A stretch of 64,000 bases of DNA from Chloroflexota bacterium (GTDB lineage Bacteria > Chloroflexota > Dehalococcoidia > Bin125), in contig JAPPFB010000002.1 in NCBI GenBank assembly GCA_028875225.1, positions 219,194-283,193 on the forward strand, written 5' to 3'. Positions 36,971 through 46,017 of the stretch are shown piece by piece. A program made the position numbers and the translations under genes. Positions within the stretch are counted from its first letter, which is position 1, and the number at the start of each line of letters is the position of its first letter. The notes under the pieces are model-generated. The model was given only the letters and a program-made list of their open reading frames with translations. It ran no database searches and was not told where the DNA came from.

Positions 36971-38305
36971 ATGCCACGCATCTTCGTTTGCAGCGCCACC
37001 GGCTCTCTGACGACTGACGCCGCTCCGGTCGGTGGCGGCGTCGCCGTGCTCGAGGCACTCATGCCCCACCTCGAGCGGTCAGAATTCGAGGTCACCCTGC
37101 TGACCCCCGGCGCCGAAGATCGCCGTGACGGCATTCGCCAGCAACTACCCGTCACGACCCTGGCCCGCGTGGAACCCGACCGGATCCTGCGACTGAACGC
37201 CCGCCGCTACGCGGATTTCGCCATCGAATGGGAAGCCGCGTTGGCCCGCTACTTCGCCGACATCGATCCGGCCGACACCGTGGTACTGGCGAACGACACG
37301 GCCGAAGGTCCGCCCTTCGCCCAGCTGCGGGCGAACGGATTCGCGCAACTGGCCTTGCTTCATGTCATCGTCAGCGAGTTCTTCAGTCGCCGTTACGTCT
37401 CCCAACCGACCGGCCTGCCGATCAGCGGCCCGCATCTGTCCGCGCTCTGGCGACTCGCCGAGCGCCGCGGTCTCACACGGCACGCCCCCGACATCGCCCG
37501 CCTTGTCTGGGCCAAGGAACGCGACCTGGCCCGCCACGTCGACGCGCCGATCGCGCCATCCGCTCCGGTCGCCCGCTCATTGGCCGATTGCTATCCCGGC
37601 ACCGGCGTCGCCCGACGCACCCAGATCGTGCCGTGGGGCGTCACCGGCGAGCCAGATCCGGACCTGCGAGAGCGACGCCGCGAAACCCTGCGCGAGATCA
37701 ACGCCGATCCAAACCGTTTCACGCTGCTCACGCTCAGCCGTCTCTCACCGGAGAAGCGAGTCGAACTGGTCATCGACGCGCTCAGGTTGATCGAGCGTCA
37801 GTCGCCCGCAACGGCCGAACGAATCCAGTTGATCGTCGCCGGAGGCGCTGCCTACATGGGCGGGGCGGCCTATGAACGAAAGCTCCGCCAGGCCGCATCG
37901 AGACTGCGGCGCGCGGAGGTCCATTTCCCCGGCTACGTCACCAGTGAGCAGAAGTGGCGTCTATTCGCCGCCTCGGACACATTCCTCTCACCCAGCTACT
38001 ACGAGGCCTACGGCCTGACGATCGCCCAGGCGCTGGCCAGCGGCGCGCCGGTCATCGCCGCGCCCCACGCGGGCGCCTACGCGACCGTTGACGACCGTCA
38101 CGGCTGGATCGCGGAGCCGACGCCGCGCGCGTTCGCCGCCGCGATCAGACGAGCTCTGCACGCCGACGAGAATCGCGAAATCCTGCGCCGCCGCGAAGCC
38201 GCATCGACCTGGGGACGCGAGCGGCCATTTGAAGTCGCGGCCCATCGAATCATCAACATCGCCCATAGACTGGCACACGGCGAACCAGCCGAGGAGGCCC
38301 TCTGA
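36971..38305 (+). CDS. Glycosyltransferase family 4 protein
   Basis: 444 aa, GT-B fold. N-terminal glycine loop (PVGGGVAVLEALMPHL) and acceptor domain; the C-terminal donor domain has FTLLTLSRLSPEKRVELVIDAL, GYVTSEQKWRLFAASDTFLSPS, and the E-x7-E type signature YYEAYGLTIAQALASGAPVIA. Probably a retaining transferase using a nucleotide-sugar. Its stop overlaps the next start (TGATG), coupling it to the HAD hydrolase. Confidence 0.9.
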   Translation: MPRIFVCSATGSLTTDAAPVGGGVAVLEALMPHLERSEFEVTLLTPGAEDRRDGIRQQLPVTTLARVEPDRILRLNARRYADFAIEWEAALARYFADIDPADTVVLANDTAEGPPFAQLRANGFAQLALLHVIVSEFFSRRYVSQPTGLPISGPHLSALWRLAERRGLTRHAPDIARLVWAKERDLARHVDAPIAPSAPVARSLADCYPGTGVARRTQIVPWGVTGEPDPDLRERRRETLREINADPNRFTLLTLSRLSPEKRVELVIDALRLIERQSPATAERIQLIVAGGAAYMGGAAYERKLRQAASRLRRAEVHFPGYVTSEQKWRLFAASDTFLSPSYYEAYGLTIAQALASGAPVIAAPHAGAYATVDDRHGWIAEPTPRAFAAAIRRALHADENREILRRREAASTWGRERPFEVAAHRIINIAHRLAHGEPAEEAL

Positions 38306-38937
38306 TGACCCAGCGCGCAGTGCTCTTCGACTTTGGAGGGGTACTCATCCGGATGGACTGGGATGGCTACGACGAGTTCGGCAAGCGCTGGAACCTGCCG
38401 GCCGGCACCCTGGTCGACGCCTTCTATCGAACCCCGGAATGGCACGCGATCGAGACCGGCCACGGCAACTGGGACACCTGGCAGCGCGGAGTCGAACAGA
38501 GCCTCGCTCCCTACCTCCAGGGCGACGTCGTCGAAGCAGTCCAGAGCCTGCTCGACGCCTGGTACGCCCAGCCCTGGCAATATCACCATCCCAACTTCGA
38601 ACTCGCCCACGACCTCCAGTCCGCCGGTCACCGGATCGGCGTCCTTTCCAACGCGCCCGACGACCTGCGCGACCGCTTCCTCAGCAATCTGCCTGTTGAA
38701 GTGGAGTGGGACGCGATCGTCGTCTCCGGCGAGATCGGCATGCGGAAGCCGGATCCGGGCATCTTCCATCACGCCGCCGAAGAAATCGGCGTCACGCCCG
38801 AGCACTGCTTTTTCATCGACGACCTTGAAGAGAACGTGCTCGGCGCCCAGAGAATCGGCATGGGCGGCTACCACTTCACACGCAACAACTACAGAGCCCT
38901 CAGAATCGCCCTGCGCGCCGCGGGAATCGAGAGCTAA
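38305..38937 (+). CDS. HAD-superfamily hydrolase, subfamily IA
   Basis: 210 aa. Motif I FDFGGVLIRMD (nucleophile Asp9; the +2 residue is Gly, as in the YihX/epoxide-hydrolase-N group), motif II GVLSNAPDDL, motif III lysine MRKPDPGIF, and motif IV FFIDDLEENV. The helical cap lies at about 16-85. Predicted phosphatase acting on a small phosphorylated metabolite. Overlaps the glycosyltransferase stop by one base, and its 3' end overlaps the convergent toxin gene by four bases. Confidence 0.9.
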   Translation: MTQRAVLFDFGGVLIRMDWDGYDEFGKRWNLPAGTLVDAFYRTPEWHAIETGHGNWDTWQRGVEQSLAPYLQGDVVEAVQSLLDAWYAQPWQYHHPNFELAHDLQSAGHRIGVLSNAPDDLRDRFLSNLPVEVEWDAIVVSGEIGMRKPDPGIFHHAAEEIGVTPEHCFFIDDLEENVLGAQRIGMGGYHFTRNNYRALRIALRAAGIES

Positions 38938-39239
38938 GAATCGGGCCGTCGACGGGGTAAGAGCCCCTCGTACACCACTTGTCGATGTCTGATTCTCTGC
39001 ACGCGGACCTCGCGTGTGTCGAACTCCGGCACGAACACGATTCGCCAGTCGTCCACTTGTAGGCTCCACATGTCGTCATACTGGTCGAGCAGCTTGGAGC
39101 CCTTCACGTAGGGGCCGTCCCGCAGCAACTCCAATGCATTCTTGATTCTCTTGCGGCGCTCAGGATTGAGACTGCCAAAATCTCTGTCCGCCTCCTCGCT
39201 CCGAACGACCCGCCACCGCAGTCCCAGCGGTGTGTTCAC
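38934..39239 (-). CDS. RelE/ParE-family toxin
   Basis: 101 aa with the RelE/ParE order of elements: RWRVVRSEEADRDFGSLNPERRKRIKNALELL, then DGPYVKGSKLLDQYDDMWSLQVDDWRIVFVPEFDTREVRVQRIRHRQVVY. The Trp-Arg-Ile-Val-Phe strand and the closing IRHRQVVY are the family signature; they provide the basic and tyrosine residues used for ribosome-dependent mRNA cleavage in RelE-type members. The ATG overlaps the stop of the upstream acidic protein gene by four bases, the usual antitoxin-toxin coupling. Confidence 0.85.
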   Translation of the reverse strand: MNTPLGLRWRVVRSEEADRDFGSLNPERRKRIKNALELLRDGPYVKGSKLLDQYDDMWSLQVDDWRIVFVPEFDTREVRVQRIRHRQVVYEGLLPRRRPDS

Positions 39240-39655
39240 TCCACGTCGCCCAGGAAAAACTCCCAGGCCTCGGGGAACTCATTCTTGAGTCTGTGGAAGA
39301 ACTGCGCACCGGAACTGGACGCGGGATCGACGATATGGACCCACCGATAGCCATCCGGAAAGTACTCCTCCAGTTGCCCGAAAAACCGTTTGTCCTCCGG
39401 GTACGTCTCATCGAGCTCAGCAAGCCAGTCGCCCTCGAGATAGGCGTTGCCTTCCTCCTCGGCTACCTGAGAATTCGACGCTTGGTCGGGCGTGGCGTCG
39501 TTCTCCTCTTCCTCCGCATCTCTGACCCAGTCCAACGTTTCCGGCATACCCCACGAGACACCTTGTTCGATGTAACGCGTCCGCCACCACCGTTCGCGAT
39601 CCGCGAATGACATCGCCGCGAGCTGTTCTTCTACTGATTGTTCACGGGAAACCAT
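39236..39655 (-). CDS. Acidic protein, candidate antitoxin partner of RelE-like toxin
   Basis: 139 aa, strongly acidic. The N-terminal MVSREQSVEEQLAAMSFADRERWWRTRYIEQ is helical; the middle is a Glu/Asp-rich linker (VRDAEEEENDATPDQ); the C-terminal part FFGQLEEYFPDGYRWVHIVDP...FFHRLKNEFPEAWEFFLGDVE is aromatic-rich. No ribbon-helix-helix, Phd/YefM or Xre helix-turn-helix can be seen, and it is longer than typical RelB/ParD antitoxins. The antitoxin role is inferred only from the four-base overlap with the toxin gene and its acidic charge. I do not recognise the fold. Confidence 0.6.
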   Translation of the reverse strand: MVSREQSVEEQLAAMSFADRERWWRTRYIEQGVSWGMPETLDWVRDAEEEENDATPDQASNSQVAEEEGNAYLEGDWLAELDETYPEDKRFFGQLEEYFPDGYRWVHIVDPASSSGAQFFHRLKNEFPEAWEFFLGDVE

Positions 39656-39682
39656 GACTCAGATTGACCCTTCGCCTCAATC

Positions 39683-40450
39683 CTACCCAGTTCCTGAATC
39701 GGACCGCTCACGCAACACCGCGAAAAACACCGACGCAAACAACGCCCCCAGACCCGGCGCGATCCAGTAGACCCAGTGATCGTCCCAGAACCAGGCGATC
39801 GCCGCAGGTCCGAACGATCGGGCCGGATTCATCGACGCGCCCGACACACTTCCGGCCATCGTCACCGCCGCCGCGACATAGAGCCCCACCGCCAGAGCGA
39901 ACACCGTTGCGCTGCGCCCGCGCTCGGCCATCATCAGGATCGCGTAGACGAGGAAGAACGTGATCACGATCTCCGTCCCGAACGCCTGGATCAGCGGACC
40001 GTCGCTGAAGTTCGCGCCGAGCCACGACTCGCCCTCGCCCGTGTGATTGCGAAACAACCCGTGCATCACCGACGACGCGATCAACGCGCCAATGAGTTGC
40101 GCGACCACATACGGAACCAGCTTGCGGCCTGGCAACTTCCCCGTCAGCCACAGCCCCAGCGAGACGGCCGGGTTCAGGTGCGCCCCCGAGATCGCCCAGA
40201 AGGCGAAGATCATCACCGCGACGCCAAATCCGTTGACCAGCCCGACGCCGAGCGCCCCCAGCTCTCCGCCCGACCACCAGTTGACATGCGCCGATCCAGC
40301 GCAGAACAGCACCAGACCGAAGGTGCCCAGCACTTCAGCCATCAGCTGCCGGGCGCTGGCCTGGTTGCTTGCCCGATCGAGGCGCAGTGTCCCAAGCAGT
40401 GGATTGACCACGCGCCCGACCGGAGCCAACGCCTGTTCAATCGGACTCAT
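39683..40450 (-). CDS. MIP-family channel (aquaporin)
   Basis: 255 aa from MSPIEQALAPVGRV (GGGAGG eight bases upstream; the earlier GTG is rejected). Six helices with both pore motifs intact: GAHLNPAVSLG and GASMNPARSFGPAAIAW. Arg follows the second NPA, as in the selectivity filter. The Ala/Arg context and lack of the glycerol-facilitator Asp after the second NPA (NPARS rather than NPARD) favour a water channel. Divergent from the DUF255 gene. Confidence 0.93.
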   Translation of the reverse strand: MSPIEQALAPVGRVVNPLLGTLRLDRASNQASARQLMAEVLGTFGLVLFCAGSAHVNWWSGGELGALGVGLVNGFGVAVMIFAFWAISGAHLNPAVSLGLWLTGKLPGRKLVPYVVAQLIGALIASSVMHGLFRNHTGEGESWLGANFSDGPLIQAFGTEIVITFFLVYAILMMAERGRSATVFALAVGLYVAAAVTMAGSVSGASMNPARSFGPAAIAWFWDDHWVYWIAPGLGALFASVFFAVLRERSDSGTG

Positions 40451-40540
40451 AGTCGGACCTCCCACCTGACTTCAGGAATTCGACCGAAACGCTAACAGTC
40501 GACGCCGGGCCGGGACTGTGTGCGCTGTTAAGGTTGGGCT

Positions 40541-42664
40541 ATGCCAAACCGACTTGCTCGCGAAACCTCTCCCTATCTGCTGCAGCACGGCAACAACCCC
40601 GTCGACTGGTTCCCCTGGGGCGAAGAGGCCTGGGCCCGCGCCCGGGCCGAGGACAAGCCGGTCCTCGTCAGCGTCGGCTACGCCGCCTGTCACTGGTGCC
40701 ACGTGATGGAACGCGAATCGTTCGAGAACGAGCAGATCGCCGCGCTGCAGAACGATCTCGTGGTCAGCATCAAGGTCGACCGCGAGGAGCGACCCGACGT
40801 CGACGAGATCTACATGGACGCGCAGCAGATGCTGCACGGTCATGGCGGCTGGCCGCTCAACGTGTTCTGCACGCCCGACGGCCGCCCGTTCTTCGGCGGC
40901 ACCTACTTCCCGCCCCAGCGTCGCACCGGCATGCCCGGCTGGGCCGATGTCCTCCAGGGCATCACCCAGGCCTTCCGCGAGCAGCGCGACAAGGTCGAAC
41001 AACAGGCCACCGAGCTCACCCGCCACCTCAACCTGCGCGTCGAGCTGGCCGGGGAAGAGCTGAGCGAGTCGCCGGCCCAGGTCCGTTCACGCGCCGCCAC
41101 CGCGCTGCTGCAAGCCGCCGACCACACTCACGGCGGCTTCGGCGGCGCGCCCAAATTCCCCCAGCCCTTCTATCTGCAGCTCATGGTCCAGCAGGCACTG
41201 GACGAGTCGGCGAGCAACCGGAGCGAGGCCAGACAACATCTGGCGCACACGCTGCGCAAGATGGCCGAAGGCGGCATCTACGACCAGCTGGCGGGCGGCT
41301 TCCATCGCTACGCCGTCGATGAGATCTGGCTCGTGCCCCACTTCGAGAAGATGCTCTACGACAACGCCCTGCTGATCCCGCTGTATCTCGACGCGCATCG
41401 CCTACTCCAGCCCAGGTCTCCTCACCCCTCCTCTGGGGGGGAGATGTCGAAGGCAGAGGGGGGGGACTCCCTCTTCTCCCGAATCGCCCGCGACACCGCC
41501 GATTACCTGCTCGACGGTCTGCAAACAGCCGAGGGCGCCTTCTACGCCTCCACCGACGCCGACTCCGAGGGCGTCGAAGGCAAGTACTTCGTTTGGACCC
41601 GCGAGGAGCTGCACGAACTACTTGATCCTCAGGACGCCGAGGTCGCCTGCCGGCGCTGGGGCGTCGACGTTGGCGGCAACTGGGAGGGCAAATCAATCCT
41701 CCTGGCGGCGCAGCCGCCCGAGGACGTCGCACGCTGGCTCGACCTGCCAGTCGCCGAGGTCGAAGCATCGCTTGCCAGGAGTCGCCAAGCCCTGCTCGAA
41801 CACCGCGCCACCCGGATTCCTCCGGCCACCGACACCAAGATCATCGCCGCCTGGAACGGCATGGCGATCGACGCCCTGGCCAGAGCCGGCGCGGTGCTGG
41901 AGGAACCACGCTTCATCGACGCCGCCAGCCGCGCCGCCCGCTTCATCCTCGACAACATGCGCCCCAACCAGGCGGCGGATGGCGCGTTGCTGCGCATTCA
42001 CTCCGCCGGCCGCGCATCCGTCGACGCCTTTGTCGAGGACTATGCGGCGCTCGCCGACGGCATGATCTCGCTCTACGAGGCGACCGGCGACGAGTCCTGG
42101 TACATCGAAGCGCGAGCAATGATCGACCACATGATTGATCGCTTCTGGGACCACGACGGCGGCGGATTCTTCACCGTCGCGCGCGAGGGCGAACAGCTCA
42201 TCGCCCAGCGAAAGCCGAGTCAGGACGGCGCGACGCCGAGCGGCAACGCGCTCGCGGCGCGAGCCCTGGCCCGGATGTACGCCCTCACCGCCGACGGCCG
42301 CTACGCCGACCTGATCGAGGCCATGCGCGCCACCTTCTCCGCCTACCTGAGCAAAGCGCCGACCATGCTCGGCCTCTTCGTCTCGGTCGAGGATTGGCTC
42401 ACCGACCACCGCTCGGTCGCCCTGGTCGGCGCCGCCGGTGACCCTGAGATCACGCGGATGCGCCGCGAGCTCTGGTCCGGGGAGCCGCGTCCGTTGGTGA
42501 TCATGCAGCGAACCGGCGACGAGACGGTGATTCCGCAACTCGCCGACAAACCGCAGCAGAACGACCGGGCCACCGCCTACGTCTGCCAGGCCTTCGCCTG
42601 TTCGGCTCCCGTCCACACCGCCGCCGAGCTGCAAAACGTGTTCGACGACCCGCTGCCGTTGTAG
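40541..42664 (+). CDS. YyaL/DUF255 family thioredoxin-domain protein
   Basis: 707 aa. The N-terminal thioredoxin-like domain has [20 protein letters not shown] with the redox pair Cys50-x-x-Cys53, and [24 protein letters not shown]. The rest is the (alpha/alpha)6-barrel, glycosidase-like region ([58 protein letters not shown]). Members occur from bacteria to human SPATA20; function is poorly known. Between LLQPRSP and FSRIARDT an in-frame stretch, [16 protein letters not shown], is encoded by a palindromic repeat otherwise found between genes. It should form a surface loop between two barrel helices. Confidence 0.92.
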   Translation: MPNRLARETSPYLLQHGNNPVDWFPWGEEAWARARAEDKPVLVSVGYAACHWCHVMERESFENEQIAALQNDLVVSIKVDREERPDVDEIYMDAQQMLHGHGGWPLNVFCTPDGRPFFGGTYFPPQRRTGMPGWADVLQGITQAFREQRDKVEQQATELTRHLNLRVELAGEELSESPAQVRSRAATALLQAADHTHGGFGGAPKFPQPFYLQLMVQQALDESASNRSEARQHLAHTLRKMAEGGIYDQLAGGFHRYAVDEIWLVPHFEKMLYDNALLIPLYLDAHRLLQPRSPHPSSGGEMSKAEGGDSLFSRIARDTADYLLDGLQTAEGAFYASTDADSEGVEGKYFVWTREELHELLDPQDAEVACRRWGVDVGGNWEGKSILLAAQPPEDVARWLDLPVAEVEASLARSRQALLEHRATRIPPATDTKIIAAWNGMAIDALARAGAVLEEPRFIDAASRAARFILDNMRPNQAADGALLRIHSAGRASVDAFVEDYAALADGMISLYEATGDESWYIEARAMIDHMIDRFWDHDGGGFFTVAREGEQLIAQRKPSQDGATPSGNALAARALARMYALTADGRYADLIEAMRATFSAYLSKAPTMLGLFVSVEDWLTDHRSVALVGAAGDPEITRMRRELWSGEPRPLVIMQRTGDETVIPQLADKPQQNDRATAYVCQAFACSAPVHTAAELQNVFDDPLPL
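41421..41468 (+). repeat. C/G-rich palindromic element inside the DUF255 CDS, copy D
   Basis: CTCACCCCTCCTCTGGGGGG, then GAGATGTCGAAGGCAGAGGGGGGGG, matches the order of copies A (26969) and B (63800): C-run, G-run, AG-TGTC-GAAG-GC core, GAGGGGG tail. The frame is kept and no stop is introduced, adding about 16 residues to the protein. Confidence 0.75.
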
Positions 42665-42790
42665 TAGCCTGATAACCACGAACAGACCATCTATGTTCTT
42701 GGCCGTCGGAGACTGCATGACACTGCGCCCTGTGACCCCCGAACAGCGCCGTTCTCGCTCGTCGATCGCCGCACAACGCCGGCCAAATCC

Positions 42791-42840
42791 CGTCCGAATC
42801 CGAACAGAATCGAACAGAATCGAACAAATCCGTACAACCG
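42791..42840 (+). repeat. Decamer tandem repeat upstream of VOC operon, candidate operator
   Basis: Five consecutive 10-base units in phase: two identical CGAACAGAAT copies in the centre (42801-42820), flanked by the relatives CGTCCGAATC, CGAACAAATC and CGTACAACCG. The period equals about one DNA turn, and the tract is unusually A-rich for this genome. It lies 70 bp before the first VOC gene and 126 bp after the DUF255 stop. Cooperative protein binding on one helix face is a possible role; this is inference. Confidence 0.7.
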
Positions 42841-42909
42841 GTGCCTCTTTCGGCCCCTGAAACACTGGAAATCCAACCAAAACCGGGACACAACGAAAGG
42901 AAATCAGTC

Positions 42910-43308
42910 GTGGCCCATCAGACCATCATCCCCTCGCTGCGCTACGAGGATTCCAATCGCGCCATCGAGTGGATGCAGGACACCTTCGGTTTCACCGAGC
43001 ACTTCGTCGTGCGCAATGACGACGGCCGGGTCGAGCACGCTCAGCTGGCCTTCCGCGGCTCGCTGGTCATGCTCGGCGACCTGCAGGGCGATCTGCACGA
43101 CCTCCCGCACCGGCACGGCTCGATCAGCCTGACTGCCGAATCGGCGCAGCAGGTTGACCAGGTCTACGCCCGCGCCGTCGATGCCGGCGTCAAGGTCATC
43201 CAACCGTTGACCGACACCGACTACGGCTCCCACGCCTTCACGGTCGAAGACTACGAAGGCAACCACTGGCACCTCGGCACCTACGACGCCCTGGCCCAGG
43301 ACCAATAG
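42910..43308 (+). CDS. VOC-family (glyoxalase/PhnB-like) protein
   Basis: 132 aa from GTG, chosen for AAAGGA about eight bases upstream. It begins VAHQTIIPSLRYEDSNRAIEWMQDTFGF, followed by HAQLAFRGSLVMLGD and DYGSHAFTVEDYEGNHWHLGTYD. This is the paired beta-alpha-beta-beta-beta module of the vicinal oxygen chelate fold. The late E-x-N-H-W strand is typical of PhnB-like members; a full metal triad is not certain. Fourteen nt before a paralogue. Confidence 0.85.
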   Translation: MAHQTIIPSLRYEDSNRAIEWMQDTFGFTEHFVVRNDDGRVEHAQLAFRGSLVMLGDLQGDLHDLPHRHGSISLTAESAQQVDQVYARAVDAGVKVIQPLTDTDYGSHAFTVEDYEGNHWHLGTYDALAQDQ

Positions 43309-43321
43309 GAACGAGGAACGA

Positions 43322-43726
43322 ATGACACGCCAGACCATCGTTCCAGCCTTCCGCGCCAACGACGCCCCGGCATTGATTGACTGGCTCCGCGATACGTTCG
43401 GCTTCAACGAGCACTTGATCGTTCCCGACGGAGAGGGCGGCATCGCCCACGCGCAACTCGAGTGGCGCGGCAGCCTGGTCATGCTCGGCTCCGTCCGCGG
43501 ACACGCAGACTTCATGGACGTGACGGTCGGCAAGGCGTCGCTCAGCCTGACCGCCGAGTCCGACGAACAGGTCGACGATCTTTATCGGCGAGCGCAGGAC
43601 GTCGGGGCGCCGATCGTCACGCCGCTCGAAGAGACCGACTATGGATCGCACGCCTTCACGACTCAAGACCCGGAAGGCAACTTCTGGCACTTCGGTACAT
43701 ACGATCCGCTGGCTCCGGCGGAGTAG
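43322..43726 (+). CDS. VOC-family protein, paralogue of preceding gene
   Basis: 134 aa. MTRQTIVPAFRANDAPALIDWLRDTFGFNEH, AHAQLEWRGSLVMLGSV and DYGSHAFTTQDPEGNFWHFGTYDP align strand for strand with the preceding protein, so the pair arose by tandem duplication and may form a heterodimer. It is followed 4 nt later by the PPOX gene, making a three-gene unit. Substrate unknown. Confidence 0.87.
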   Translation: MTRQTIVPAFRANDAPALIDWLRDTFGFNEHLIVPDGEGGIAHAQLEWRGSLVMLGSVRGHADFMDVTVGKASLSLTAESDEQVDDLYRRAQDVGAPIVTPLEETDYGSHAFTTQDPEGNFWHFGTYDPLAPAE

Positions 43727-43730
43727 CGCC

Positions 43731-44207
43731 ATGAACGTGCCTGACCCGGAACGACCGCAGATGCCGGACAGCTTCGGCTTCAGCATTGAGGACTATCCCT
43801 TCGAGCCGATGTCGTGGGAATGGGTCACGGAACAACTGCAGACCGCTCGCAACTACTGGGTCGCGACGACCCGGCCCTCGGGCCGACCCCACTCGGTACC
43901 CGTCTGGGGGGTCTGGGTCGAGGACGCCTTCCACTTCGCCACCGATCCGAAAGGCGTCACTGCCCAGAACCTGATCCAGAACCCCGAATCGGTCGTCAAT
44001 CTCGAATCGGGCGACGAGGTCGTCATCCTCGAGGGCCGCTTCGAGCTGCACGACTCCACGCCAGCCATCCAGGTTGCCTTCAACACCAAGTACGACATGC
44101 CCTGGGGCGAGGACGAAACGATCCCCGTGTTCACGCTCTCGGTCAAGAAAGCGCTCGCCTGGACCGAGGCCGAATTTCCCAGCACCGCCACTCGCTGGCG
44201 CTTCTGA
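43731..44207 (+). CDS. Pyridoxamine 5'-phosphate oxidase-like flavin/F420-binding protein
   Basis: 158 aa from MNVPDPERPQMPDS, four bases after the second VOC stop. The split-barrel core is visible: ARNYWVATTRPSGRPHSVPVWGVWVEDAFHFATDPKG, VVNLESGDEVVILEGRFEL, and a C-terminal VKKALAWTEAEFPSTATRWRF. Such proteins use FMN or F420 to reduce small molecules. With luciferase-like genes nearby, F420 use is plausible, but no cofactor-determining residue is decisive. Confidence 0.85.
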   Translation: MNVPDPERPQMPDSFGFSIEDYPFEPMSWEWVTEQLQTARNYWVATTRPSGRPHSVPVWGVWVEDAFHFATDPKGVTAQNLIQNPESVVNLESGDEVVILEGRFELHDSTPAIQVAFNTKYDMPWGEDETIPVFTLSVKKALAWTEAEFPSTATRWRF

Positions 44208-44221
44208 CCGGACCAGCCTGC

Positions 44222-45001
44222 CTAGCTGCCGGTGAACTCCGCGCTGCGGCGCTCAGTGAAGGCCGCGACGCCCTCCTTCATGTCGTCGGTGTAAGCGAGC
44301 CGTTCGAAGTAGAGCTGCTCGATCCGCAAGCCCTCATCCAGTGAGGTCTGCATCCCGCGTACGGCAGCCGACTTACAGGCGCGCACCGCGAGCGGGCCGT
44401 TGCGATTGATCCGCTCCGCCATCGCCCGCGCCGCATTCATCAACTCGTCCGCCTCGACGACCTGGTGCACGAGGCCGATCTCGTGCGCCCGCTCCGCCGT
44501 TAGCGGATCGCCGGTCAGCATGATTTCCATGGCCCGGCTCTCGCCCAGCAACCGGGGCAACCGCTGCGTCCCGCCCCAGCCGGGTAGCAGTCCGAGGCCG
44601 ACCTCCGGCTGTCCCATCTGCGCGCCCGCGGCCGCGATGCGAATGTCGCAGGCCAGCGCGACTTCAAGTCCACCGCCAAACGCATAGCCATTGATCGCGG
44701 CGATCAGCGGTTTGGCGATGTACATGCCGCGCATAATCGACGGCGCCAGTTCAAAGCGCTCCCTGGACGGTTCGTCCATCAGCGCCGGGATCATGTCGCG
44801 CAGGTCGGCCCCGGCCGAGAACGCGCGATCGCCGGCGCCGGTGATGATCGCCGCCCAGGCGTCGTCGTCGTCCTTGAATCGTGCGCAGGCCTCGGCGAAT
44901 GCGGCGTACTGTTCCCGATCAAACGAGTTCAGCGCCTGCTGTCGATCCAGCACGATCGTCGCGATCCGATCCGAAACGTCATACGTCACTGCCATGTTCA
45001 A
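44222..45001 (-). CDS. Enoyl-CoA hydratase/isomerase (crotonase) family protein
   Basis: 259 aa. Oxyanion-hole segments FSAGADLRDM and GYAFGGGLEVALACD are intact. Both hydratase glutamates appear present (GGGLE and MGQPEVGLGLLPGWGGTQRLPRLLG), so true syn-hydration of enoyl-CoA is likely. It is five bases downstream of the 3-hydroxyacyl-CoA dehydrogenase on the same strand; together they provide two consecutive beta-oxidation steps. Confidence 0.93.
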   Translation of the reverse strand: MNMAVTYDVSDRIATIVLDRQQALNSFDREQYAAFAEACARFKDDDDAWAAIITGAGDRAFSAGADLRDMIPALMDEPSRERFELAPSIMRGMYIAKPLIAAINGYAFGGGLEVALACDIRIAAAGAQMGQPEVGLGLLPGWGGTQRLPRLLGESRAMEIMLTGDPLTAERAHEIGLVHQVVEADELMNAARAMAERINRNGPLAVRACKSAAVRGMQTSLDEGLRIEQLYFERLAYTDDMKEGVAAFTERRSAEFTGS

Positions 45002-45006
45002 ACTCC

Positions 45007-45876
45007 CTACCCATCGTGTTCGTAGATGCCGCGGCCGGTCTTACGGCCGAGCCGGCCGGCCGAGACCAGCCGCCGCAGGATCGTCGGAGGCGTCAGGTTC
45101 GGATCGCCGATTTCCCGCTGCATGCTCTCGGCCACGTCGAGCAGGACGTCCAGCCCGACCAGGTCGGCCGTCGCCAGCGGACCCATTGAGTGCCCGAGGC
45201 CGAGCTGGCAGGCGCGGTCGATGTCCTCGGCCGTCGCCACGCCCGACTCCCACAACCGGAGCGCCGACAGGCAGAACGGCACCAACAGCCGGTTGACGAT
45301 GAACGCCGGCGTGTCCTTGACCCGCACCGGCGTCTTGCCGGTCGCCTCGACGAAGGCCCAGGCCGCCTCGACGGCATCGTCGGAGGCGGTTAACGGCACC
45401 ACCACTTCGACCAGCGGCAACACCTGGGCGGGGTTGAAGTAGTGCAGCCCAACGACCCGAGACGGGTCCGACATCCGCTGGGCAATCTCCTGGATCGACA
45501 GGGACGAGGTGTTGGACGCAATGAACCGGGCCTCGCGGCAGACCGTTTCTAGCCGCTCGAAGATGCCCTGCTTGAGCTCGATGTTCTCGGAGACCGCCTC
45601 GATCACGCCCTCCGATCCGGCCAGCGCTTCGAGATCCGTCGATGTAGACAGCGCCGCGAGCGCCGCTTGACCTTGCTCGGCGCTGATCCGCTCCCTCGAT
45701 ACGAGCCGCTCGACACCGCCCTGAATTGTCCCTCGCGCCCGCTCCAGTTGGCCGTTATCAACATCAACCAGTGAGACCTCCACTCCCGCCAACAGCGCGG
45801 TCTGGGCGATCCCGGAACCCATCGTGCCGCCGCCAAGGACGCCCAACCTTGTCACTGCTGATTTCGGGTCTGACAT
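45007..45876 (-). CDS. 3-Hydroxyacyl-CoA dehydrogenase
   Basis: 289 aa from MSDPKSAVTRLG; the longer in-frame ORF continues backwards through the opposite-strand LLM gene and is rejected. NAD-binding GVLGGGTMGSGIAQTALLAG at the N-terminus; IASNTSSLSIQEIA, VGLHYFNPAQVLPLVEVV (catalytic His), and KDTPAFIVNRLLVPF (linker to the C-terminal helical domain). The chain ends GRLGRKTGRGIYEHDG, the family signature. It oxidises L-3-hydroxyacyl-CoA to the 3-keto ester; the partner crotonase follows directly. Confidence 0.95.
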   Translation of the reverse strand: MSDPKSAVTRLGVLGGGTMGSGIAQTALLAGVEVSLVDVDNGQLERARGTIQGGVERLVSRERISAEQGQAALAALSTSTDLEALAGSEGVIEAVSENIELKQGIFERLETVCREARFIASNTSSLSIQEIAQRMSDPSRVVGLHYFNPAQVLPLVEVVVPLTASDDAVEAAWAFVEATGKTPVRVKDTPAFIVNRLLVPFCLSALRLWESGVATAEDIDRACQLGLGHSMGPLATADLVGLDVLLDVAESMQREIGDPNLTPPTILRRLVSAGRLGRKTGRGIYEHDG

Positions 45877-46017
45877 GTCGTCCCTCCGCTCTCGCAACCG
45901 GCCAGCACCGATGCAGGCTATCCGACGATGCCTTGAGCGACGTTCGGGAATTGCCAGAGGCGACGTTACGCTAGATGCGATTGACTTCAATCGCGCAACA
46001 ACACTGAGGAGCCAACC

